DNA from: Strigamia acuminata
Taxonomy: Eukaryota > Arthropoda > Chilopoda > Geophilomorpha > Linotaeniidae
Reading direction: 5' to 3'
DNA: 64,000 nt
Assembly: GCA_949358305.1 (NCBI GenBank)
Contig: OX442314.1
Span: forward strand, 62,753,369-62,817,368
Positions 42,754-53,100 of this stretch are shown here, in pieces. The position numbers and the translations under genes were made by a program. The notes under the pieces are model-generated. The model made no database searches. It was not told the DNA's origin and saw only the letters and a list, made by a program, of their open reading frames with translations. The first letter of the stretch is position 1, and each line of letters begins with the position of its first letter.

Positions 42754-45700
42754 ATGGATGACGGACCGAACAACACTGATAAATTTAGTGGCAGTGGATA
42801 TGTAGCAATGCATATTGAAGCTAAAACCGTTACAGTTACTAACACAGCAACGAGCGAAAACAAACAAACTATTTCCACACCAGATGTACAAGGTTAGCTT
42901 CATTCACTTAGTGAATACAATTTTAAAGTAAATTAGTAACACGGTATACATCTTTACAGCATCTGCTAGTGAGCCGACACAGCAAATCATCCACTGTTGT
43001 GAAAACTACGACAGAAATGGCAACAAACTATGTGATGTTTTTCGTAGAAAACTTCAGCAATTCTACAGTGCTCTAGCTCTACCGAAAGTTGCTTGGGCGA
43101 AAGAAGGCCACGATTTGTCAATTGTGGAACATTTCATCAAACTCCAAATGATTGAATCAGACAAATCAGTAAGGACAGAAGACATTTTCAAACGTGTAGA
43201 CAACATAAAACCAACTAGAATACTTGTCGAAGGGCAACCTGGATTTGGCAAGACAGCTCTCGCGACGAAACTAGCGTACGACTGGGCAACAAACAAGGAA
43301 TACATCAACTTCAAATTTGCCTTCTTCATTCCCCTTCGAGAATTACAACAAAGAAGTATTGAAGATGCTATTGTACAAATTGCGGATCACGTCGGTGTTG
43401 AAGGTGTTGCCAGTGCTATCCAAATGGTACAGTATCACGAGCAGGATACAATATTCATACTCGATGGATTAGATGAAGTGTCGGTAGAAAAACGTCATGA
43501 AATCAGGAAACTACTTCGTAAGAGAATATACGATGTTGCAACAGCAGTTGTGTTCTGTAGAACAGGCTTGGTCGAATTAAGAATTGAAGAACAAGCGCAA
43601 TTATTCGGAATACCGACCAAACGTAATTATTACGATAAGCGAATATCGATATTAGGTGTTAAAGGCGAAGATGCTAAGCGACAATTTTTAATTAAATTTC
43701 TCCCAGAAGCCATTGTTGATGACATAATACTAGCTTTGTCATCTCAGATTCACTTATTTGATTCGCCGCTTTTTCTGATGCTGATACCTGTAATACTAGA
43801 ACAAGACAAAACCATCGGACAATTCGAAACAAAAACACAGTTTTACAAAAAACTGTTCAATTCCGTTTTGAAGCACAGTTATGTCAAACGTGGACTGGAA
43901 ATTGACAATGAGTTTGATCCGTTTTGTTACAACAATCCACCTAACATTATTCAGGAGAATATGTTCAAATTTGGAATGTCATGTGTGCAAAAAATATCAA
44001 GAAATGATTTGAATTTTGATTGTGATCAGTTGACTGGAGAGATTTTTGAACTCGGGTTTTTGATCCGACATTCAGAAATCACATTCTTTAAGGAATCAAG
44101 AAATCATTACGAGGCATTCCATATGTCTATGTTGGAATTTGCAGCTGCTTTTGCACTTTGGATGAACTTAAAATCCAACAGATCTGCAAACAACAATAAT
44201 GATTAAAAACTAACTGTTAATCATTTTCTTGATACGAAGGGAACATCATTGGTCCTGCCCTTTCTTACAAGTCTGATGGAAAATGACTTGGATCTTCTTT
44301 TGTGCCAAGTTGACTTATACAGTTACTTATTTTCTCTGAGATTTGAGTTGACAGCAAAACTTGTTGCCGACTGTTCGAAACATTCAATTAGTAACAGCAA
44401 ATATCTGAAAAGATTTATTCCTTCCTCTTTATTGGCAAAGTACACCGAAGAAAATATAAGACCATACAATGATCTGATAAAATATGGAATTGATTGCGGT
44501 CAAATTAAGTCAATTGAATTTAAAGCTAATCCATCTTCAGAATTAGTCACAAATGAAAATGAGATTCGTTTACATCTAAAACTTTTATCAAAAGGCTCAT
44601 TTATAGCTCATTCATATGCTCATTGCAAAATGCAACAAATCTTTTCATCCACAGTTCCATTTGATGGTACAATAAACGAATGTCTAAATTATGTTGCATC
44701 ATCATCAGACATCGAATATTGTGATGTGATGATGTACGGCGAATATTCAAGAGAATTTTTAGTAGCAACAACAAAGAATAAAAGATTCAACCAAATTAAA
44801 TATCGATATTTACATCTTGGGATCCAAACAGAATTTGAGAAACAAATTGTCATAAGACTGCTTGAAAGAAATCAAATTCAACAAGTTATGCTCAAAGGAA
44901 CCTTAAACATGAACATGAGTGACGTTTGGTGCGCTGCTGCTCGTTCAACTCATTTGATCGAGCTGTACCTAGAAGATTGTACCATTAATATAGAGGATCT
45001 TACCAAGAATGGAGCAAAGAAATACAAAAATCTGACAATGTGCAGATGTGAATTTGTTTCCAAGCTGCCAGTACAATTTTTTAAGTTGGTCGTGTACCAC
45101 CGGGACCTTAAAATGTTGCTTAATGATGCAATAGCTAGAACAGAGCCTTCTCATTTGGTATGTGATATCTTTGATTTATATGCTTTGATAGCAGAACACC
45201 CAACATGGAGCGGCTTTAACACTATTAAAAGTTTGAATATACTATTTGAATCAGGTCAGATACACGAGACGAATGTATTCTCTGCATTCAGAAATTTACA
45301 AATGCTAAATATTACATTTGTATTTGAACCAACCAATGAGGAAGTATTTGCAAAGTGCATCAATAGTCTTTCAATTGTAAAATTGGTAATTGAAAACCAG
45401 ATGGGTATGCCTTTAAATCTTTTCAAATACATGAATGATTTGTGGAAGAATAAAAGACATTCTCATTTAAAAACTGTTCAATACATTAAACATGAATCAT
45501 CGAATTTTCTGTGTTTTGCGTCAACGCTGTCTGAATTGTTGAAGGGACTCAGTTACAATCATTGGGACAAAGTGAACTTATTTGCCAAAAAAGAAGAATT
45601 GTGGAAAATTAGACAATATCTGACCAATTTTGATGTCGTTCACTGCCACCGATACGACAATCTTGAAAGTAATACAGCCGATTTTGATTTTGATCCTAGT

Positions 45701-45823
45701 TTTCCTAGTTTTCCCATTTTCCCTACGCATGATTTGGCTTATTATTATTATTATTATTATTATGATTATGTTATTTCTGTAACAAGAAATTCCAAGAATC
45801 CTGAAATTCTGGATATCAATTAA
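42754..45823 (+). pseudogene. NACHT-domain NTPase (NLR-like), interrupted by one in-frame stop
   Basis: Exons 42754-42892 and 42960-45823 join in phase (GT..AG). A 5' UTR intron probably ends at 42740. The frame has 1000 codons before its stop, one of which is TAA (44204-44206, codon 462). Up to it the protein has a 130-residue N-terminal region and then the NACHT core: Walker A GQPGFGKT (138-145), Walker B FILDGLDEV (about 213-221), then a sensor-like CRTGLVELR. After the stop, the same frame continues for about 540 residues with leucine-rich, LRR-like spacing and ends in a poly-Tyr tract. Proteins of this kind are cytosolic innate sensors or other STAND ATPases. AATAAA lies at 45934-45939. 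No small intron removes the stop. Options are a recent pseudogene, a nonsense allele, readthrough, a truncated 461-residue product, or an assembly error. Confidence 0.8.
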
Positions 45824-46043
45824 AGTGTACCTTAAAGACTACTTTTAATGTCAATGATTGTTGTAATGAAACCCCATTTTTCAAATTAAAATTCGTGTCG
45901 TACCATCAAACGCAACCCATCAGAAACTTATTGAATAAATTCCACAACTGGGATAATTTTTTTTTTTCTCGAAAACTATCTAACAAGTGAAAAGTCAACC
46001 GCGGATAATGTCTTAACTTTTTTCCTGCAAAATTACCGTATGT

Positions 46044-46238
46044 GTGTTTATAAAGTTGCATGTTTTGTTCAAATTTGTCGGGTCGCTTTCGTGCGTCGGC
46101 TTTGTTGCGATGCTCGAATTTCTCTCTGTTCCGACTTCTGATGATGTCTTGTACATAATTACACTGACGCTATCTGGTGAGAGGTTTTGTAAACTCTCGA
46201 ACTTAAATGCGTGTTTAGACCCGCTGCTTTACAGTTAG
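46044..46238 (+). pseudogene. Possible 7TM receptor (TM6-TM7) fragment
   Basis: The 64-codon frame ends in LNACLDPLLYS followed by a stop. (N)xxCxDPxxY is the TM7 signature of rhodopsin-family receptors, and the preceding 30 residues are hydrophobic enough for TM7 and the loop before it. No upstream exon with TM1-TM5 was found. It may be a decayed exon or a chance match. Confidence 0.3.
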
Positions 46239-46282
46239 ATCTCCCGAAAACAGGGCTGGACTGGGAACAAATTTATGGAACA

Positions 46283-46392
46283 ATTTTACTTTACCGGCCA
46301 CCTCTCAGATCATCTCCAAAATTTGGATATAAAGGTATTCAAGGGTGAAAAAACGAATGGCGTTGACGTTTTTGGGGCAAACGGAAGCGGAA
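46283..46392 (+). repeat. Dispersed repeat, inverted copy of 59826-59938
   Basis: ATTTTACTTTACCGGCCACC through GGGGCAAACGGAAGCGGAAG is about 97 percent identical to the complement of 59826-59938. Upstream it begins GGGCTGGACTGGGAACAAA. At 60040-60062 the other copy has GTGCTGGACTGGCC on the minus strand with extra sequence between, so this left copy seems internally deleted. Confidence 0.85.
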
Positions 46393-46543
46393 GCAGAAAA
46401 CAGCAGATTAACGACCAGTGATTGCTATCAAATGTTTACTTTCTCATTTTTATAACCCTAATTTCATTGTTAGCTGTCAGTCATTTTCTCCCCAGCATTG
46501 TTACGCACGTGCGCTCTTATTGTCAGCCATCTTTATTACATCA

Positions 46544-46570
46544 CCTAACCTAACCTAACCTAACCTAACC
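46544..46570. repeat. Interstitial telomere-type array (CCTAA)5
   Basis: Five full CCTAA units plus CC. TTAGG is the ancestral arthropod telomere repeat. One more degenerate AACCTAACCT lies at about 46632. Confidence 0.95.
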
Positions 46571-46657
46571 CGAGACACAACAACAACATAAAAAACAACA
46601 AGAACAATGGGCCATATAATTCCAATGCTTAACCTAACCTCACCAGTATCACTGCAA

Positions 46658-47568
46658 AAAATATTAGATTTTATGACTGATATACATAAATAAATATATT
46701 GTAAACAATATGATTTAATCATTGTAAATCATGTTTATCAAGATTGTTTGATCTAATATTTATCATTGCGTTTACAAGTTTTAAAAGGACCACTTTACAA
46801 TCCATATTAACATTGCATTTACTTTTGTTTATCAAGATTTTTTCTATATATTTATGAAAGATTTTCATAATGTTTAATTAAGCTTTATAATAATTTTATC
46901 ATTTGATTTAACTTTATTTATTTTTTTGTGTAACAGATTTATCAATAGTTTTAAATAACATTTAAGTAAATTGTGTTATAGTTTTATCATCAATTTTAAA
47001 ATCCTTTTTCTAAGATTTTAACTTTGTTTATCAATAGTTTTGTTTTATATTACTTTTAGTAATAAATCTAAATAAAGTAAGAGCTGATTTTATTAATGAT
47101 AATGAAATCATCAAGTAAATAAATTGATAAATTACAAAAAACATATTATAAAATTATAGTGTAAATCAATATAAAATTTTCCTTTCATTCAAAGGTTAAG
47201 AAACAAGTAATCACAAAATTATATACATGAATAATAATAATCATTAGTTTAAAAAAAATTACACAAATAATAGCTGAATGAAATAAAATTCCAAATATAA
47301 TTAGTAAAATTGGTAATAAGGTCCTCACAAAATTATTTTTAAAAAACTTAAAATCAATGTTACAACTTTGAACAATTTAATAATGGAATAAATTTATTCA
47401 ATTATTATACATAAATCCAAAAAATTATTTTTTTTGAAAAATGAATTTTGTGGAATGGTAGGCTCCTGAAGTTAAATCTGAAGCCAAGCCAAACCCAACA
47501 CTCATTTGTTGTAGTATAAATTATTTGGTAGACTCCTGAATAATCTGAAGTCCAGCCAAACATAAAGT
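46658..47568. other. AT-rich stretch with TTTATCA words
   Basis: It starts CACTGCAAAAAATATTAGATTTT (46651) and contains many TTTATCAT/ATGATAAA words in both orientations. The minus strand of 59560-59790 shows the same start and words. It is probably the interior of the transposon whose ends are at 46283 and 59938. No coding content. Confidence 0.4.
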
Positions 47569-47572
47569 ATAC

Positions 47573-48194
47573 TGTGAGTGTTCGGACGGACGCCACGTGG
47601 TCGGGGGAGAGCCACGGAGGCGCTGGACGCAACACACACGATAAAACAAACCACGAAATACACGGAGACACAATATAGTTTTAGTTATGGCTTTATTGGA
47701 TGTCTAGGGGTATGATGCAGTGTCCCATAGTGTATTTCCCAAGGCGGCGGTTCCTTCGAACCGTCCCTAATCAGACCGCGTGGCACGGCGGCCATCGGCC
47801 GCCATGACACACGAGGTCGGTAATCGGTTTTGGGCCACGCCGCCGAAGTTACGGTTAACGTCCGGCGGACGTGGCGCAACTGGACGCTCAGGTCCCGGCG
47901 GGCGATATCATCGCCACGCCGATAGTTTGGGTTATCTCAATAGCCAGTTTCGGAGGCGGTCGCAACACGACCGTTCGCCTTGCTGGTTGATCAACAACTC
48001 TCTTGTCCCTACGGGGACCAACCACTTCCGGAAGGGCGACTTCCGGGGCCCGATCCTGCTTGACCAAAGGCCCGCAGCTCCACCTGGTTGCGGGGGACCG
48101 CAACAGGCTGCGCGAGATACGAGAGGCGCTGGAGCTGCGCCAAGTGCATTGCCGTTGCAGTGCAGCGACCCGTGCGCAGGGGCAGCTGGTCACA
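47573..48194 (-). repeat. 3' LTR
   Basis: 622 bp, GC-rich in its U3 half. The polyadenylation signal is AATAAAG (complement of CTTTATT at about 47690). Apparently identical to the 5' LTR. Long frames inside both LTRs are by-products of GC content. Confidence 0.95.
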
Positions 48195-48208
48195 TTTCCC
48201 CCCCCTGG
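48195..48208 (-). promoter_or_regulatory. Polypurine tract
   Basis: On the minus strand TTCCAGGGGGGGGAAA ends directly at the TGTGACC start of the 3' LTR. A near copy (CCAGGGGGGGGAAGTGAC) lies at 55639-55655 upstream of gag. Confidence 0.8.
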
Positions 48209-48692
48209 AAAAAGGTAAGTACGAGGGGGTACAACGCAATCACTGAAGTGGTTGTTGAAAGTTAACACATCGCATTACTTTTCTTTTTTCAGATTATCAG
48301 ATGACCATATTTCGGACGAGCCATCAGCTAGAACGAAGATCACCGGTAGGAATGCACTTGGGAAAATAACAACACTACAAAGGAACACACACACACTTAC
48401 CCCCAGGATGGAAAACTTGTACAATTTAAACACTATTGAAAAATAAAAATGTAAAATAACACTTGTAATTTAAAAATATATATGAATAAAAAACACTTTT
48501 TGAACTTTAAAATCTAACATTTGTAGTTATTGAATCCATTTAACATTAAAAGGTAAGTATGCTAATTTTAACACTTTGGAATAATTAATAATAAAAAAAA
48601 ACTTGTTTTGACAATAAAAAAAAATTATTTCTGGCACTATAAAAGTCTTAACAGGCTTGGCCAAAATCTCCTTTAAAACGGCGGCGAAAACT

Positions 48693-49958
48693 TCACTGCA
48701 GCGATTTCCCCGGTGTGGGTGGCGTATCGTCGGTTTTTGGCTCTTCTTCAGTTTTGTCGTCGACGAATTCTTCTGCTAGCTTCTTGCGTGACTTCTTATT
48801 CGACTTCTTTTTCACGGCGGTAGCTTTGGGCTCGGGAACGACTGGCGGTGGTGGTGGCGGCGTGTGCGACTCCTCGTTCGGTGCGCCGTCAATCTGCATC
48901 GCGGTCTCGATCGTTGCTTCGGTGGCGACTACATTGTTGTCGCAAACTGGTGGAGGATCCGCGAATCCCTGGAACACGACGTTCGTCGGGCGTTCTCCAA
49001 CCATCGGCGGCATAATGACAGCCGGCGTCGCCGCTGTATTGGCACCAAACATCGTTTGCGGTAGTTGGCAGGCTGCTGGAAAAGCGATTGCGGCCGCCGT
49101 GGCTTTGGTCGGGATCAGGTTCACAATACCTTGGATTGGTTGAGGACCGTACTGTCCCGCCCAAGCTGTTCGTAGCTCATCGGGAGTTTTTTCCGTTTGA
49201 GCTGGGATTTTCTTAACGAGTGCGCGTGGCGCATTCGATGTGATTGTGGCCGATGGCGCAGTCAATTGCTGATGAGCCGCTTTCTCGGCGTCTCTTTTCG
49301 CCATTCGGTCCTTATGGTCCGCGTGTTTTTTCGCTCTGTACCGAATTTTTGCTTCGGTGTTCACGCTTCGTTCACTCAACGTAGGATTTTCGATCGCCAC
49401 AAGTCGTCGCATTTCCAGCAATTTCTCCGAAATGTTTGGACGGGCGGTCGGTGGTTGGTGAGGAGTTGGGGCGACGGTACTTTGTACGGTCGCTTTTGTC
49501 TCCTCGGCAGCCTTCTTTTTAAGCACAAATGGCTTATGTGGCGGACGAAGAACCTTCTGCGACGTCGTCGCTGCGGGTTTCTTCGTAGAAATATTGGTAG
49601 AGGCAGTCGGCGGCGGTTGAGAGCGTACGCTCTTTGTTGCCGTTTTCTGTCTTTTCTTTGGGGGTTCCGTCGGTGTGGCATTCGCCGCACTCGCTTGTTC
49701 CCTGTCTGCGACTTCCCTTTCGCGGTCTGTGCGCGATCGGACGCGCATCCAGTTAATATGTCGGTGGTGCAGCGGAATCGGCTGACCGGGCAGCGTCATG
49801 AACATGACAAACCATTCTTCGAGTGGTTGATCCGTCAGCACGATTTCGTCTCCGCCGCAGTTCATGCACGGGATTCGCGATAGATTCCACAGTGTGATGT
49901 AGCCGAAGCCGTTGCATACTGGGCACTGGACCCATTCGTTGTTTCGGTGATTTTCCAT
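48693..49958 (-). CDS. Third ORF of the complete Gypsy element, zinc-motif protein (421 aa)
   Basis: It starts at ATG 49958, 222 bp after pol ends, in the place where env sits in retrovirus-like Gypsy elements. It has no signal peptide, no hydrophobic fusion or membrane segment, and so is not an envelope. Near the N-terminus (residues 12-35) are two CxxC pairs: CPVCNGFGY, resembling one DnaJ-type CxxCxGxG zinc repeat, and CMNCGG. Then follow basic segments (PPKKRQKTATKSV is nuclear-signal-like) and long Pro/Ala/Thr-rich, probably disordered parts. The C-terminus is Lys/Glu-rich. The third ORF at 1205-2725 shares the CxxC design. Role unknown; nucleic-acid or nucleocapsid-related binding, or host-factor recruitment, are guesses. 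Confidence 0.8.
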   Translation of the reverse strand: MENHRNNEWVQCPVCNGFGYITLWNLSRIPCMNCGGDEIVLTDQPLEEWFVMFMTLPGQPIPLHHRHINWMRVRSRTDREREVADREQASAANATPTEPPKKRQKTATKSVRSQPPPTASTNISTKKPAATTSQKVLRPPHKPFVLKKKAAEETKATVQSTVAPTPHQPPTARPNISEKLLEMRRLVAIENPTLSERSVNTEAKIRYRAKKHADHKDRMAKRDAEKAAHQQLTAPSATITSNAPRALVKKIPAQTEKTPDELRTAWAGQYGPQPIQGIVNLIPTKATAAAIAFPAACQLPQTMFGANTAATPAVIMPPMVGERPTNVVFQGFADPPPVCDNNVVATEATIETAMQIDGAPNEESHTPPPPPPVVPEPKATAVKKKSNKKSRKKLAEEFVDDKTEEEPKTDDTPPTPGKSLQ

Positions 49959-50179
49959 CGTTTTTCCAATCTTTTCGTTTCGATTTTCCAGAGAAGTTCC
50001 ACACGACTGGTCAGTGGCGATCGCAGCGAATAAGTGATTTGGACAAAGAATGGTGGTGGCTAAGTATAGAACCGGAAGACGTTTCGCGAACGTTTAATTG
50101 GCGTATGGACCGCAGATGTTTTGTAAACAGTCTGTGATTGGTCCAAATGGGTCTCCCGATTTGAAGTGTCACCTAGCGG

Positions 50180-53100
50180 TCAATCCCGATATCGGATCGG
50201 TAAAACGTGATTTCTCGAAGGTCTATTTGAGTCCGAATTTGGTTTTGGTCGAGCCGTCGTGGGTTTTTGTGAATCCACTTGTGGCAACAGCAAGGGTTTT
50301 ATTCTTTTTGGTTTCCCAAAAGGTTTTACTGGTGTTGGCAACTTAGTTGCGATACCAGATTCCGTTGGTTGCACTGGAGTTGGCAATATTGTTGCTGTTC
50401 CAGTGTCCACAGGTTGGTTTTCAAGAACTTCTTCATCTTCCTTATCTAAAATGGGCCATTCAGCCTTTTCTTCTGAGGGGATGAATCTCCTGAGTTTTAC
50501 AATGTTGTGTGTACCCCTCGCTTGCAAAGTTATTGGTTTCGCAAGGGCATACGCATTGTTGTTAAAGACTTTAGTTATTACATAAGGTCCTTCAAAGCGA
50601 TCCTCAAGGGACGCAGCATATCGATTAGCAGCATTGGACAATGGGTGGGTCTTTAGTAGAACCAAGTCTCCAATTTCGAACTTATCGTCGCTGCGGTGTT
50701 GATCGTAGTAAGTTTTCTGTTTTGCTTGGGCCAGACTCTTATTTTTAAGAGCTGCAGCAATCAGAGTACGGTGTCTAGCGACTAGCATTCTGACAGCGTC
50801 GTAGGGCCTATTTGGGTCGAATGGGGTGTCATAAGACACATCTCGATTATCCCAAAATGGTCGCAATTCCCTGCCATACGTCAGCATTGCTGGTGTAAAA
50901 CCGGTAGACACATTTGGGGCAGAATGCAAAGCAAAATTTATCTGGTCGATGCATCTGTCCCAGTGATCGTGCTCAAATGTAAAAATTCGAAGCATAATCT
51001 TGATATTCCTGTTTACGCGTTCAGTCAGGTTAGTCTGGGGATGGTAAGGCGTTGCTTTAATTGGTACAACCCCTGCATCGTCACAGAGAGTCTGAAACAC
51101 GTCAGAAATGAATTGGGGGCCATTATCGCTCAACATAAAACGAGGGCACCCATGACAGCTGAAAAATCGTCTTAAAATTGGTGCAATTGCAGTCATTTTA
51201 GCGGATCTCAGCGGTGTAGCTTCCATCCAGCCGGTGGCATAATCCACCACAACTAGAATGAAGCGATTTCTGTTCGAGGTTCTAGGTAATGGACCTATTA
51301 GATCGATTCCTATCTTCTCAAAACGACCAATTTTTGGAGAAGTTGGGACCATCAATCCCTTTGGTTTTCTCTGAATCGGTTTGCAGCGTTGGCAGCGATT
51401 GCAGCTTGCTACATGAAGTTTTACTTCTTTTTGCATGCCAGGCCAGAAATAAACTCTTTTCAATCGCTCTAGAGTTACTTCAACTCCTCCGTGACCAGCC
51501 ATCGGATGGTCGTGAATTAGTTGAAGTGCTGCGAGTTGCAGAGATGGTGGAATAAAGATTTTAAATCCAATTCCCAAATCCTCTTCCTCCACAAAGAAAT
51601 CAGTTTTAAAGGGTGCATAAATAATAAGCATTCCTTTTCTAGTGAGTGTGCAGTCGTACTGCCTTTCTTCCAAGAACTTAGGAAGTTCTGGTCGAGGTTG
51701 TCCATCATCCAATTCCAACCATTCGATTAGTTTTGAAAGATGTTTATCTGCACGCTGCTGTAATATAATGTTCTCGAAAGACATCGGGTAATCGGTCTCA
51801 TTTGTGAGATAAGCTAGAGCAACAGGCTCTATAATCTCTGTTAGAGTTGCTTTTCCTTCTAACGGATTGCCATTATCAAGAGAGACTCTGGATAAGGCAT
51901 CCGCGATTTGATTGTCGGTGCCTTTTCGGTACTTGATGGTGAAATTTTCATTCTGCAATTTCATTGCCCACCTAGCCAGTCTTCCAGCTGGGTTTTCCAT
52001 TGTCATGAGAAATCTCAGAGCATGATGGTCAGTCTCAACTTGGTACTCAGAATATTCAATGTATGGTTTGAACTTATCAACAGCCCAAACCACAGCTAAA
52101 CATTCCAAATCAGTGGTGCTGTAGTTGTTTTCCGCGCCTTGCAGAGTTCTGCTGGCGTACGCAACTGGTCTTAAAGCACCATGGTCATCCAGTTGCATGA
52201 GGACTGCACCGAGCCCGCCGCCACTAGCATCTGTATGGATGGTAAAGTTGCGAGCGAAATCAGGCAGAGGTAGCACAATTCCTTTTGCAAGCTGGTTTTT
52301 CAGATATTCGAAAGCAACATTGCACTCTTCAGACCATTCCCATTTTGTATCTTTCTTTAAAAGGGCAAAAAATGGTTTTTGAGTAATACTCAGTTTTGGA
52401 ATTAGAGCAGCATAGAAACCCACCATCCCAATAAAACGCTGAAGCTGTTTTATACTGGAAGGGGTCGGATAATTTAAAATTGCTTCCACTTTGTCGTTGT
52501 TTGGGCTATAACCCCCATTTGACATCGTGAAACCAAGAAAGTTTAATTCTTCAGGGCAAATAAATGACTTTGACGGACTCGCTGTCAATTTGTTTTTATC
52601 TAATTTTGACAATATGTCATCTAAATGCTGAAGGTGTTCTTCAAATGAGTCGCTAAAAATGATAATATCATCGAGGTAAGCGAGTGCCCACTTGTGTTGT
52701 GCAGTTCCAAGAACTTGATCCATCATTCTTTGAAATGCACTGGGTGCATTGCACAGTCCGAAGGGCATACGAGTAAATTGGTATGTTCCATCAGAAGTAG
52801 AAAAAGCAGTTTTCTTCTTGTCACTTGATTTAAGTTTTATTTGGTAATAACCTTTAGTTAAATCCAAAGTAGAAAAGAACTTTTTTCCACCTAAACAGGC
52901 CAAAATCATAGAAATTGAGGGCATCTGGTAGACGTCCTCAATTGTGATCTTATTTAGCCAGCGAAAGTCAATACAGAGGCGGTACCCTCCGTCTTTCTTT
53001 GCAACAATCACGGGGGGATTTTTATAACTCCCCTCGCAAGGTTCGGCCCAACCATCTCTCAGCAATTCAGCAACCAATTCGCGATAAATCTCAGCTTTCT

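Noticed and set aside
47780-48265. 161-codon ORF (and the twin at 57947-58468)
   Set aside because: Both lie in the LTRs of the Gypsy element and start identically because the LTRs do. The GC-rich U3 gives long chance frames.
48715-49883. Plus-strand ORFs of 142 and 228 codons
   Set aside because: Mirror frames of the third ORF on the minus strand.
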